Below are positions 56,366 to 64,000 of a stretch of 64,000 nt of DNA, piece by piece; the first letter of the stretch is position 1, and each line of letters opens with the position of its first letter. The stretch covers positions 696,813 to 760,812 of the forward strand of contig NZ_LNJZ01000009.1 in assembly GCF_002866065.1 (NCBI RefSeq), given 5' to 3'. A program made the translations under genes and the position numbers. The notes under the pieces were generated by a model that ran no database searches, was not told the origin of the DNA, and was given only the letters and a program-made list of their open reading frames with translations. Source of the DNA: Thiopseudomonas denitrificans. Its GTDB lineage: Bacteria > Pseudomonadota > Gammaproteobacteria > Pseudomonadales > Pseudomonadaceae.

Positions 56366-57195
56366 GCGAAGACAATTCGAGTACCGGGCACAAGTCCTGG
56401 CTGGACAAGCTCGCACAGGCCTTCAACCACGAGCCGAAAACCCGCCAGGAGCTGTTTGCCCTGCTGCGCGAAGCCAACCGCAACAACCTGCTGGACGATG
56501 ACGCCCTGGGCATTGTGGAAGGAGCCATGGAAATCGACGAGCTGAAAGTTCGCGACATCATGATTCCCCGCTCGCAGATGATCTGCATCCAGGTGGACCA
56601 GACCCCGGAAGAGTTCCTGCCGGCGGTGTTCGAGGCCGCCCATTCGCGCTATCCGGTGATTGGCGAGAACACCGACGAAGTGCTCGGCATCCTGCTGGCC
56701 AAGGACCTGCTGCCGCTGATCCTGGCGCGGCCGGACAATTTCAGCCTGCGCCAGCTGCTGCGCCCCTGCACCTTCGTGCCCGAGTCCAAGCGCCTCAACG
56801 TGCTGCTCAAGGAATTCCGCGCCAACCACAACCACATGGCCATCGTCATCGATGAATACGGCGGCGTGGATGGCCTGGTCACCATCGAGGACGTGCTGGA
56901 ACAGATTGTCGGCGACATCGAGGACGAACACGACATCGATGACGACAACTTCATCCGCCAGCTGCCGACCGGCGACTTCATCGTCAAGGCCCTGACCCCG
57001 GTCGAGGACTTCAACGAATTTTTCAAGAGCGGCTTTTCCGAAGACGACTACGACACCATCGGTGGCGTGGTGATGAGCGGATTCGGCCATCTGCCCAAGC
57101 GCAATGAAACCATCGAGCTGGAACAATGGCGTTTCCGCGTGGTCAATTCCGACAGCCGCCGCCTGCACCTGCTGCGCGTCAGCAAGATACGCTGA
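56362..57195 (+). CDS. corC: CorC/YbeX-family protein with CBS pair
   Basis: A 277-residue cytoplasmic protein: tandem CBS domains (about 67-190, [10 protein letters not shown] and [32 protein letters not shown]) and a C-terminal CorC_HlyC domain (about 205-277). Linked to Mg/Co homeostasis and ribosome function. It overlaps the ybeY remnant by 4 bp. The 231-bp gap after it holds no recognisable feature. Confidence 0.93.
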   Translation: MSEDNSSTGHKSWLDKLAQAFNHEPKTRQELFALLREANRNNLLDDDALGIVEGAMEIDELKVRDIMIPRSQMICIQVDQTPEEFLPAVFEAAHSRYPVIGENTDEVLGILLAKDLLPLILARPDNFSLRQLLRPCTFVPESKRLNVLLKEFRANHNHMAIVIDEYGGVDGLVTIEDVLEQIVGDIEDEHDIDDDNFIRQLPTGDFIVKALTPVEDFNEFFKSGFSEDDYDTIGGVVMSGFGHLPKRNETIELEQWRFRVVNSDSRRLHLLRVSKIR

Positions 57196-57426
57196 CGCCA
57201 TGCTTGCAGCACTCCGGGCCATGCAGCCAGCCGCGAGCCACGTTCTGCGTACAGCAAAGTCTGGCCGCAGACCCGGCGACAGAAGCCGGGTGCCGAGCCA
57301 GGCGTACATACGCCGGGTGACAGAATAGCCGTACGGAATCATGCACACGGCTCTTGCAGCTACCACTACTGCAAACACAGCGCCAAAACACGCCCTGCCC
57401 TGCAACCGGCCCAAGGATTTTCAGCC

Positions 57427-58938
57427 TTGCAATTCATACTCCACAAACGCTGGATACACCACCTGCTGGCACCGCTGGCAGGCTGCCTGCTGACCCTGTC
57501 ACTGGCTCCGTTTGACCTGTGGCCACTGGCTCCGCTGTCGATTGCCCTGCTGTACCTGTTGCTGCAGGAAGCCACCAGCCGCCAGGCACTACTTACCGGC
57601 TGGTTGTTCGGGTTCGGCCTGTTTGCCTCCGGTGCCAGCTGGGTCTACGTCAGCATCCACGACTACGGTGCCGCCCCTCCCTTGCTGGCCGGCTTCCTGA
57701 CATTGCTGTTTGTTGCTGCGCTGGCCCTGTTTCATGCCCTGCAAGCCTGGCTCTGGGTGCGCTACCTGCGCCATCCCGAGCACCGGCTGCTCAACGTTCC
57801 GGCCTTTGCCGTCCTCTGGGTCGCCATGGAGGCGTTTCGCGGCTGGTTCCTGACCGGTTTCCCCTGGCTGTATGCCGGTTACAGCCAGCTGGAAGGCCCG
57901 CTGGCCGGCCTCGCTCCGCTGGGCGGCGTCTGGCTGATCAGTCTTGTTCTGGCCATGAGCGGCCCCCTGCTGGTTCAGCTGTTCTGTCACCGTCTGAGCC
58001 GCCGCCAAACCCTGACCCGCGCCCTGCTGTTGCCGCTCCTCTGGCTGGGCAGCATGCCCTTGCACCAGCACGAATGGACACGCCCGGCCGGACAGCCGCT
58101 ATCGGTTTCAGTATTCCAGGGCAACATCGAACAGAACCTGAAATGGGACCCGGACCAGCTCGCCGCCCAGCTCGACCTGTACCGGGAGATGACCCTGGAC
58201 GCAGCGACCGCCGACATCTTGCTCTGGCCGGAAACCGCCGTCCCCCTGTTCCAGGACAGCGCCCGGCCCTGGCTTGACTTCATGCACGAGCGTGCACTCG
58301 AGCGGGGTAGCGCCCTGATCACCGGCATCCCCGTACGCCACGTTGCCGACGACGGCCGACGCAGCTTCTATAACGGCATTACCGTGCTGGGCGAGGGCTC
58401 CGGCGATTACCTGAAGCAAAAGCTGGTACCCTTTGGCGAGTACGTGCCCCTGCAGGACTGGCTGCGCGGCCTGATCGAATTCTTTGACCTGCCCATGTCC
58501 GACTTTGCCCGCGGCCCGGCCGGTCAGCCGCCCCTGCAGGCCCGCGGCCACAGCATCGCGCCCTACATCTGCTACGAAGTGGTCTACCCGGAGTTTGCCA
58601 CCCGGCTGGCGGCACAAAGCGAGATTCTGCTGACCATCAGCAACGACACCTGGTTCGGCCGCTCGATCGGCCCGCTACAGCATCTGCAAATGGCGCAGAT
58701 GCGGGCACTGGAGGCCGGCCGCTGGATGATTCGCGGCACCAACAACGGCATCAGCGTACTGGTCAATCCCTTTGGCCAGATCACCGCCGAGATTCCCCAG
58801 TTTGAACAGGCGGTTCTGCACGGCCAGGTGGTCCCCATGCAGGGGCTGACACCCTACCTGAGGTTTGGCTCATGGCCGCTAGGCATTCTGTGCACACTGC
58901 TGTTGCTCTTCGCCATCCAGCAAAAACGCAAGCACTGA
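57427..58938 (+). CDS. lnt: Apolipoprotein N-acyltransferase
   Basis: A 503-residue inner-membrane enzyme with six to seven N-terminal helices (about 10-215) and a periplasmic nitrilase-fold domain (about 220-480). The catalytic triad is visible as E in WPETAVP, K in KLVPFGEYVP and C in APYICYEVVYPE. It adds the third acyl chain to lipoproteins. The start is TTG at 57427, 9 bp after AAGGA; no ATG fits. In many Pseudomonas it directly follows corC; here 231 bp intervene. Confidence 0.94.
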   Translation: MQFILHKRWIHHLLAPLAGCLLTLSLAPFDLWPLAPLSIALLYLLLQEATSRQALLTGWLFGFGLFASGASWVYVSIHDYGAAPPLLAGFLTLLFVAALALFHALQAWLWVRYLRHPEHRLLNVPAFAVLWVAMEAFRGWFLTGFPWLYAGYSQLEGPLAGLAPLGGVWLISLVLAMSGPLLVQLFCHRLSRRQTLTRALLLPLLWLGSMPLHQHEWTRPAGQPLSVSVFQGNIEQNLKWDPDQLAAQLDLYREMTLDAATADILLWPETAVPLFQDSARPWLDFMHERALERGSALITGIPVRHVADDGRRSFYNGITVLGEGSGDYLKQKLVPFGEYVPLQDWLRGLIEFFDLPMSDFARGPAGQPPLQARGHSIAPYICYEVVYPEFATRLAAQSEILLTISNDTWFGRSIGPLQHLQMAQMRALEAGRWMIRGTNNGISVLVNPFGQITAEIPQFEQAVLHGQVVPMQGLTPYLRFGSWPLGILCTLLLLFAIQQKRKH

Positions 58939-58954
58939 ATCTGCTGCGAAGCTG

Positions 58955-59033
58955 CACCCTGCGAATTCATTCGCACATACGGGCCTTGTAGCCCGGCGCT
59001 GCCGGGCTTTGTCCGGATAAATCCGGACCTACA
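58955..59033. repeat. REP cluster between lnt and tldD
   Basis: CCCTGCGAATTCATTCGCAC, then GCCCGGCGCTGCCGGGC and GTCCGGATAAATCCGGAC with TACA/TGTA ends, in the convergent gap of lnt and tldD. Could serve as a bidirectional transcription end. Confidence 0.8.
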
Positions 59034-59094
59034 GCTGGCCGGTATCGCACCTACAGAATCGTTGCCTCGCGCGGGAAGTACGGCAAGACGATGA

Positions 59095-60534
59095 TCAGGC
59101 GGTACCACCCACGGTTATAGCATCAATCTTCAGCGTGGGCTGGCCGACGCCAACCGGCACGGTCTGGCCGGCCTTGCCACACATACCGACGCCGCTGTCC
59201 AGCTCGAGGTCGTTACCGACCATCGATACCCCGCGCATGCAATCCGGGCCGTTGCCGATCAGGGTGGCGCCCTTCACCGGCGCGGTGATCCTGCCGTCCT
59301 CGATCAGGTAGGCTTCGCTGGTGGAAAAGACGAATTTGCCACTGGTGATATCGACCTGGCCACCGCCCAGACTGGCACAATAGATGCCCTTCTTCACCGA
59401 ACGGACAATCTCCTCCGGGTCCGACTCGCCGGCCAGCATGTAGGTATTAGTCATGCGCGGCATCGGCAGGTGGGCATAGGACTCGCGCCGGCCATTGCCG
59501 GTACTGGCAACACCCATCAGACGGGCATTGAGCTTGTCCTGCATGTAACCACGCAGGATACCGTTCTCGATCAGTACGGTGTTCTGCGCCGCCACCCCCT
59601 CATCGTCCAGCGTCAGCGAGCCACGGCGGCCGGCAAGGGTGGCATCATCGACAATGGTGCACAGCGGCGAGGCCACCTGCTGACCGATCAGGCCGCTGTA
59701 GTTGGAACTGCCCTTGCGGTTGAAGTCGCCCTCCAGGCCATGCCCGACCGCCTCGTGCAGCAGCACGCCGCTCCAGCCCGGTGCCATCACCACCGGCATG
59801 CTGCCGGCCGGTGCCGCCACCGCATCCAGATTGACCAGCGCCTGGCGCACCGCCTCGCGGGCGTAATCTTGCATGCGGTCATTTTCCACGAAATAACGGT
59901 AGTCGGTACGGCCACCACCACCATGGCTGCCCCGCTCGCGACGACCATTGTGCTCGATAATCACGCTGACATTGCAACGCACCATGGGCCTGATGTCGGT
60001 CGCCAGTGTGCCATCCAGATCGGCAACCAGCACATGCTCCCATGCCCCGACCAGGCTCAGGCTGACCTGACTGACCCGGCTGTCCAGGCTGCGGGTGAAG
60101 GCATCCAGTTCCTTGAGCAGGCCGACCTTTTCCTCCGCACTCAACACATGCAGGGGCGTCTCTACCGGGTACAGCGGCACGGCCGGCGACTGCACCAATG
60201 CCAGTGGACGGCCCTGCCGGCCACTACGCACAATGCTGCGTGACGCCTGTGCCGCCTGTGTCAGCGCCGACAGGTCGATACTGTTGCTGTAGGAAAAACC
60301 GGTCTTCTCGCCGGCCATGGCACGCACGCCGACACCCTGGTCCAGGCTGAAATTACCCTGCTTGACGATGCCCTCTTCCAGCACCCAGGACTCGGTCATG
60401 CGGCGCTGGAAATACAGGTCACCGGCATCGATACCCGGGCCGGCTACCTGCGCCAGCAGCGCGTCCAGATCGGACAGCTGCAGGCCATTGGCGGCCAGCA
60501 ACACCTGTGCGGCATCTTGTGTCTGCTGTGTCAT
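59095..60534 (-). CDS. tldD: Metalloprotease TldD
   Basis: A 479-residue TldD. The zinc motif is [24 protein letters not shown] (HEAVGH), and [18 protein letters not shown] sequence ([13 protein letters not shown]) and C-terminal [25 protein letters not shown] are family landmarks. It forms a heterodimer with TldE (PmbA), absent here, and degrades peptides such as microcin precursors or CcdA. Confidence 0.95.
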   Translation of the reverse strand: MTQQTQDAAQVLLAANGLQLSDLDALLAQVAGPGIDAGDLYFQRRMTESWVLEEGIVKQGNFSLDQGVGVRAMAGEKTGFSYSNSIDLSALTQAAQASRSIVRSGRQGRPLALVQSPAVPLYPVETPLHVLSAEEKVGLLKELDAFTRSLDSRVSQVSLSLVGAWEHVLVADLDGTLATDIRPMVRCNVSVIIEHNGRRERGSHGGGGRTDYRYFVENDRMQDYAREAVRQALVNLDAVAAPAGSMPVVMAPGWSGVLLHEAVGHGLEGDFNRKGSSNYSGLIGQQVASPLCTIVDDATLAGRRGSLTLDDEGVAAQNTVLIENGILRGYMQDKLNARLMGVASTGNGRRESYAHLPMPRMTNTYMLAGESDPEEIVRSVKKGIYCASLGGGQVDITSGKFVFSTSEAYLIEDGRITAPVKGATLIGNGPDCMRGVSMVGNDLELDSGVGMCGKAGQTVPVGVGQPTLKIDAITVGGTA

Positions 60535-60601
60535 GTTGCATTGCTCCTGAATGTTGCCTGCTCATTACGCGACATTGCGCAATGGCCAGCCTGCGCCCCG
60601 C

Positions 60602-60928
60602 TCATGCCTTCGGCGGAACCGGCAAGGGGAAGCTCATGATATTGCTGCCGGTGGCCTCGCTGATACGGGCCACGCCCAGACGCTCGACTTCGTCGATGCG
60701 CACAATGGCATGCATCGGAATATAACTGCGGATCACGCCCTCGAACTGGGTCTTGAGCTTCTCTTCACTGGGATCGATCACCATCTGGGTGCGTTCGCCA
60801 AACACGAACTCCTCAACCTCGAGAAAGCCCCACAGATCACTCTGATATATGGCCTTGGCGTAGATTTCAAAGACCTGCCCCTGGTTGACGAAAATCACCT
60901 TGAAGATTTGTGCATCTTCTTTGCTCAT
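60602..60928 (-). CDS. DUF1820 family protein
   Basis: A 108-residue protein starting MSKEDAQIFKVIFVNQGQVFEIYAKAIYQSDLWGFLEVEEFVF (opening only), with MVIDPSEEKLKTQFEGV and IPMHAIVRIDEVER. This matches the small DUF1820 family of proteobacteria, function unknown. ATG at 60928 fits the family start; longer frame enters repeats. No signal peptide. Confidence 0.85.
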   Translation of the reverse strand: MSKEDAQIFKVIFVNQGQVFEIYAKAIYQSDLWGFLEVEEFVFGERTQMVIDPSEEKLKTQFEGVIRSYIPMHAIVRIDEVERLGVARISEATGSNIMSFPLPVPPKA

Positions 60929-60994
60929 GGCCCTGCCCGCTATCCAATAAACCGGGCGCCATTCTAGCCTGAATACAGATTTTTTGCGCATGCG

Positions 60995-61022
60995 GCAGGT
61001 AGCAGGTAGCAGGTAGCAGGTA
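60995..61022. repeat. Four tandem copies of GCAGGTA
   Basis: A perfect 7-bp unit repeated four times upstream of the DUF1820 gene. Length-variable microsatellites can slip and alter promoter spacing. Confidence 0.85.
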
Positions 61023-61061
61023 GCACTGTATCCAGCAAAGGGGGAATTACGTGGCATGCCC

Positions 61062-61168
61062 TGTAGGTTCGAATTTATTCGAACAAAGCCCGGCAACGCC
61101 GGGCAACCGAGGCGAGCTGTGCGAACTGTGCGAACTGTGCGAACTGTGCGAATAAATTCGCACCTACA
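61062..61168. repeat. REP cluster with 9-bp tandem expansion
   Basis: TGTAGGTTCGAATTTATTCG palindrome, GCCCGGCAACGCCGGGC, then CTGTGCGAA in four tandem copies (61117-61152) whose last copy forms the left arm of TGTGCGAATAAATTCGCACC. Confidence 0.85.
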
Positions 61169-61238
61169 GTGATTTGCTTGTCAAATCAGCAGCCCCAGGG
61201 AAACCCGAGCAAAAAAGTGCGACAAAAAGCTTGCATCA

Positions 61239-61257
61239 GATAATGCGAACCATTATC
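61239..61257 (+). promoter_or_regulatory. Fur box over the PrrF-like promoter
   Basis: GATAATGCGAACCATTATC matches 16 of 19 bases of the Fur consensus GATAATGATAATCATTATC. It lies between -35 TTGCAT (61231-61236) and -10 TATCAT (61254-61259, 17-bp spacing), so iron-loaded Fur should block the promoter. Confidence 0.85.
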
Positions 61258-61266
61258 ATCTACATC

Positions 61267-61371
61267 ACTGGCTAATCACCAGCGAGTAGTCCGCAATCAT
61301 GCAATGATTCCGGTTTCTCCTCATCAGGCTTAACACGGTGTTTGACCCGCCCAGGTGGCGGGTCTTTTTTT
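61267..61371 (+). ncRNA. prrF: PrrF-like iron-responsive small RNA
   Basis: An orphan transcript of about 105 nt is bounded by the Fur-controlled promoter and an intrinsic terminator (GACCCGCC / GGCGGGTC with TTTTTTT at 61344-61371). It starts ACTGGC and contains TTTCTCCTCATCAGGC and ACGGTGTTTGACCC, which I recall as conserved in Pseudomonas PrrF1/PrrF2. PrrF pairs with mRNAs for iron-containing proteins (sodB, sdh, acn) with Hfq under iron starvation. P. aeruginosa has two tandem copies; only one is seen here. Identity is from recollection and layout. Confidence 0.8.
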
Positions 61372-61415
61372 GCCTGCACCCCGGCCCTGGCATCTGCCGG
61401 CATCCCTCCAGAGAC

Positions 61416-61447
61416 AAAAAACCCGGATACGGCAAGCCGTACCCGGG
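61416..61447 (-). terminator. Terminator of the DUF1329 gene
   Basis: On the minus strand, CCCGGGTACGGC-TT-GCCGTATCCGGG is followed by TTTTTT, just after the DUF1329 stop. Confidence 0.85.
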
Positions 61448-61471
61448 CTGATTTCAGCATCCCCCGAACGC

Positions 61472-62842
61472 TTAACGCACGCCGGACTGGCGCAGCGCCG
61501 CTGGCGTGAACTCGCCAGAGGTGGCTGTGGCGTTGAACTCGTAAGAGTGCTTCTCCTCGTTCTTCATGCCCATGGCCAAGTAACGGCCGGACTGGATGTC
61601 GTACAGGGTCTCGAAGGCATACCATGGCACCTGCTGGGCAAAGTATTGCAGGGCATGGGCCTCGGCCACGCGCCACAGGTTGCCACGGCCGTCATAGTGG
61701 TCAATGACCGCTGCCTGCCAGGTGTCCTCATCGATATAGAAGTCACGCTTGGCGTAGATATGACGCTCGCCTTCCTTCAGGGTGGCGGTTACGTGCCACA
61801 CGCGGTGCAGCTCGTAGCGCGGCAGCTCCTGGTTGATGTGGCCGGCCTTGAGAATGTCGCTGTACTTCAGTTCGGGCGAGTCCAGACGGTAGTTGTTGTA
61901 GGAAATGTACATTTCCTTCTTGCCGTGCAGCTGCCAGTTGTAGCGGTCCGGCGCGCCGTTGAACATGTCCAGGTTGTCGGAAGTACGCAGGCCGTCGGCG
62001 GCGGTACCCGGGCCGTCATAGGACACCTGCGGAGCACGGCGCACACGGCGCTGACCAGCATTGTACAACCAGGCCGAACGTGGCTCGGTCACCTGGTTGA
62101 CGGTTTCATGCACCAGCAGCACGTTACCGGCCAGACGTGCCGGCGCGGTCACGCTCTGCTTGAAGTAGAACAGGATGCTGGACGGCTTGCTGGCGTCATA
62201 ATCCTTGAGCTTGTTCGGGAACACGAACTGCTCGTCAAAGTACACCAGCGAGTAGGAACCGTTGGTCTGCGGGGTGGCCTGGGTCACCTTGCGCTTGACG
62301 CTGCCCCCCCGGTAGCGGGTGACGTGGTTCCAGATCACTTCCAGGCCGTTTTGCGGAATCGGGAAGGCGTTGGCCACCTTGAAGTTTTCCAGCCCGTTGC
62401 CATCCTGCACCAGATTGACCGAGGTCGCGTTGTCACGGGTCGCGTCGATCACCTCTTGCGGCATGGTGGCCGAGCGATGGGTCTTGTAGACATTCATCTT
62501 GTAGGTGTCGGGGTAACGCTTGAACATCGCCTGCTGGCCCGGGGTCAGCTTGTCCTTGTACTGGTCCATGTTCTGCGCGGTGATGGTGAACAGCGGCTGC
62601 TCACCAGCAAACGGGTCGGCCATGAAGCCGTTGGCACTCACGGATGCGGCCGTGGTGGACAGGCCACCGGTCCACTCGGGAATGGAGCCGTCGGCGTTGC
62701 CGGCTTTTTCAGCACCGAACGGTGTCAGGCTGGTGCCCAGTTTGGCTGCATCACCGGCAGATACGGCTGCCATGACGCTGGCGGCGAACAGCGACAATAC
62801 GAAGGTTGCGCCGGTCTGCATCAGGGTTTTCTGTATTTTCAT
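61472..62842 (-). CDS. DUF1329 outer-membrane lipoprotein-sorting-like protein
   Basis: A 456-residue periplasmic or outer-membrane protein. Signal peptide about 1-25 (MKIQKTLMQTGATFVLSLFA, AVMAA). It matches DUF1329, LolA-like beta-sandwich proteins, with GKKEMYISYNNYRLDSP and YAKRDFYIDEDTWQAAVIDHYDGRGNLWRV as landmarks. The usual partner is a DUF1302 protein, encoded upstream here at 163 bp. In Pseudomonas such pairs accompany sterol, terpene or other hydrophobic substrate uptake genes; role unproven. Confidence 0.88.
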   Translation of the reverse strand: MKIQKTLMQTGATFVLSLFAASVMAAVSAGDAAKLGTSLTPFGAEKAGNADGSIPEWTGGLSTTAASVSANGFMADPFAGEQPLFTITAQNMDQYKDKLTPGQQAMFKRYPDTYKMNVYKTHRSATMPQEVIDATRDNATSVNLVQDGNGLENFKVANAFPIPQNGLEVIWNHVTRYRGGSVKRKVTQATPQTNGSYSLVYFDEQFVFPNKLKDYDASKPSSILFYFKQSVTAPARLAGNVLLVHETVNQVTEPRSAWLYNAGQRRVRRAPQVSYDGPGTAADGLRTSDNLDMFNGAPDRYNWQLHGKKEMYISYNNYRLDSPELKYSDILKAGHINQELPRYELHRVWHVTATLKEGERHIYAKRDFYIDEDTWQAAVIDHYDGRGNLWRVAEAHALQYFAQQVPWYAFETLYDIQSGRYLAMGMKNEEKHSYEFNATATSGEFTPAALRQSGVR

Positions 62843-63005
62843 GATCTGTCTTCCTGCTTATGCGTGTTCTGTTTCTATTGCGCTGCCCGCTTACACGGAC
62901 AGCCTGCAGATTCTTTCCTGCGCCTTGCCGGACCGCCCCGTCCGGCGATCTGCTCCAGACATGCCGGAGCAGATCGCGGTCGGAGCCGCGTCCGCAGAGG
63001 CATTG

Positions 63006-64000
63006 TTAGAAGTTCATGCCGAAGTTCAGTGATACGAAGTCACGGTCCTTCATGGTGTTGTAGCGGCCACCAAAGAAGTTGGTGTAGGACAGGCCAGCGG
63101 TGTAGGTGTGGCGGTAGTCCGCATCCAGACCGACGCTGACTGCCTTGGCACCCTCGTTGAACAGACCGTTCGGGCCGTAGCCTTTCACGTCATGAGAGAA
63201 CGCCATATTCGGCTTCAGGTTGACACCGGCAAACACGTCGCTGTAATCCAGCTGACCGCGGACACGGTAGCCCCAGGAGTTTTTGGTGGTGAAGCCTTTC
63301 CAGCCATTAACTTCGCGTGCGTGCGGCACATCAGGTATGACACTTGCTGGGGAACCGTAAATCGGATCACGTCCGTAACGCAGCTTGCGCTTGCTCTCCA
63401 GCCCACCTATATGGGCATAGCCGATTTCACCAACCACTGTGGCTCGTTCAGCGCCAAGAACCTGGTCAAAGAAGTGGGTGAAGGTGGTTTGCAGCTGGGT
63501 GATTTCCTTACGGTTATAGCCGCGGTTAATCTGACCTGCCCTCGCCAAATAAGCCGGTACATCCGCAGGCCCTGTAATATTTGTTACCCCTGCGGTCAGC
63601 CTCAGTGTCATATCCTGAGTGTTAATCTGGACAGGTGCATTAGGCCGGTAGCTAATCTCACCTTGCCACGCGGTACCTGTTGGCAAGGTGGTCGAGAAGC
63701 TCAAACCATACAGGCGGATATCTTCAGGATAATCCATGAAGTAATTACCGCGCCCAACTAATACTGCCGCCGGTGCAAGAGCATGAACCCCAGTCGTTCC
63801 AAGTGCCCCAGTAAAGGTGGCTGCATCAGCATTCTGCGTACTCAGGAAAGGCATCCGGCTGTGATAGTTCATGAAGTAGGCGCCATACTCGGTGTTGTCA
63901 CCCATCCAGCGCAGAGCCATACCCCACTGGCCGCTGTCACCGGCTTTCCTGTCCTTGCCACGCGGAATCATCAAGCCTTCCTGTGATGCCTGAAGCCCAA
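63006..64000 (-). CDS. DUF1302 outer-membrane protein, C-terminal part
   Basis: The frame is open to the window edge, about 331 residues, beginning in-frame GLQASQEGLMIPRGKDRKAGDSGQWGMALRW (opening landmark GLQASQEGLMIPRG). It continues as alternating beta-strands and ends NTMKDRDFVSLNFGMNF with a terminal phenylalanine typical of outer-membrane barrels. It matches DUF1302, paired with DUF1329. The N-terminal part and signal peptide lie outside the window. Probably co-transcribed with the DUF1329 gene downstream. Confidence 0.85.
   Translation of the reverse strand, partial: GLQASQEGLMIPRGKDRKAGDSGQWGMALRWMGDNTEYGAYFMNYHSRMPFLSTQNADAATFTGALGTTGVHALAPAAVLVGRGNYFMDYPEDIRLYGLSFSTTLPTGTAWQGEISYRPNAPVQINTQDMTLRLTAGVTNITGPADVPAYLARAGQINRGYNRKEITQLQTTFTHFFDQVLGAERATVVGEIGYAHIGGLESKRKLRYGRDPIYGSPASVIPDVPHAREVNGWKGFTTKNSWGYRVRGQLDYSDVFAGVNLKPNMAFSHDVKGYGPNGLFNEGAKAVSVGLDADYRHTYTAGLSYTNFFGGRYNTMKDRDFVSLNFGMNF

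Noticed and set aside
57196..57426. Short open frames between corC and lnt
   Set aside because: No ribosome-binding sites or conserved features; treated as non-coding.
61355..63139. 594-codon open frame opposite DUF1329
   Set aside because: Shadow of the DUF1329 coding sequence; it also crosses two terminators.

Overview
The window is about 60% GC, densely coded chromosome of a Pseudomonadaceae gammaproteobacterium. The family is indicated by the murU-amgK peptidoglycan recycling pair, the mla-ibaG-murA-hisG and kdsD-kdsC-lptCAB-rpoN-hpf-ptsN-rapZ-ptsO gene orders, short HisG, DUF1329/DUF1302 proteins and a PrrF-like sRNA. I cannot name the genus.

Layout. 1-15.2 kb is housekeeping: DUF3530 fragment, dihaem cytochrome c, djlA, murU-amgK, lptD-surA-pdxA, slyD, ackA-pta, an AI-2E-type permease, and tenA with a TPP riboswitch. 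From 15.3 to 16.1 kb there is a hipB gene with a large operator-like palindrome and a hipA gene cut off after about 125 codons. From 16.0 to 30.4 kb lies a complete chromosomal integron: integrase gene intI (+ strand), an attI site, and 16 gene cassettes running leftwards, separated by 15 intact attC sites of 48-84 bp plus one truncated attC fused to hipA. From 30.8 kb onward: thiC with a second TPP riboswitch, tolC, hisG, murA, ibaG, mlaBCDEF (all leftward), kdsD-kdsC-lptC-lptA-lptB, rpoN-hpf-ptsN-rapZ-ptsO, a divergent SRAP protein, an acyltransferase, prmA, a DUF3426 protein, metY-usp, hemH, phoH-ybeY-corC, lnt, tldD, a DUF1820 gene, a Fur-box-driven PrrF-like sRNA, and DUF1329/DUF1302 genes.

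The integron is the outstanding region. From attI outward its cassettes encode: a small secreted or membrane-anchored protein; aadA1 (a precise 856-bp clinical-type streptomycin/spectinomycin resistance cassette); two paralogous HEPN proteins; a P-loop ATPase of defence-like type; a whole Type II restriction-modification system with its C regulator (SmaI-like by recollection); a LysE exporter; two GNAT acetyltransferases; a two-helix membrane protein; a GPGGG octapeptide-repeat protein; two membrane proteins, one with a long coiled coil; an unknown protein; a PIN-domain nuclease; and a ParDE/RelBE-type toxin-antitoxin pair at the far end. Several are known or plausible anti-phage functions, so the array reads as a defence reservoir that has also captured a mobile antibiotic-resistance cassette.

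Other notable points: three large palindromic elements (30.7, 32.8 and 45.3 kb) share short core motifs but have unrelated, self-complementary arms; ybeY carries a frameshift that removes its catalytic histidines; the SRAP protein lacks the catalytic Cys2; four REP-type repeat clusters lie in intergenic gaps.

Genes work together mainly in envelope biogenesis: LPS transport (lptD, lptA-C, surA, kdsC/D), phospholipid asymmetry (mlaB-F), peptidoglycan (murA, murU, amgK), lipoproteins (lnt) and efflux (tolC). RpoN/PTS-Ntr regulation (rpoN, ptsN, rapZ, ptsO) forms a second block. All calls are from reading the sequence; no database search was run.
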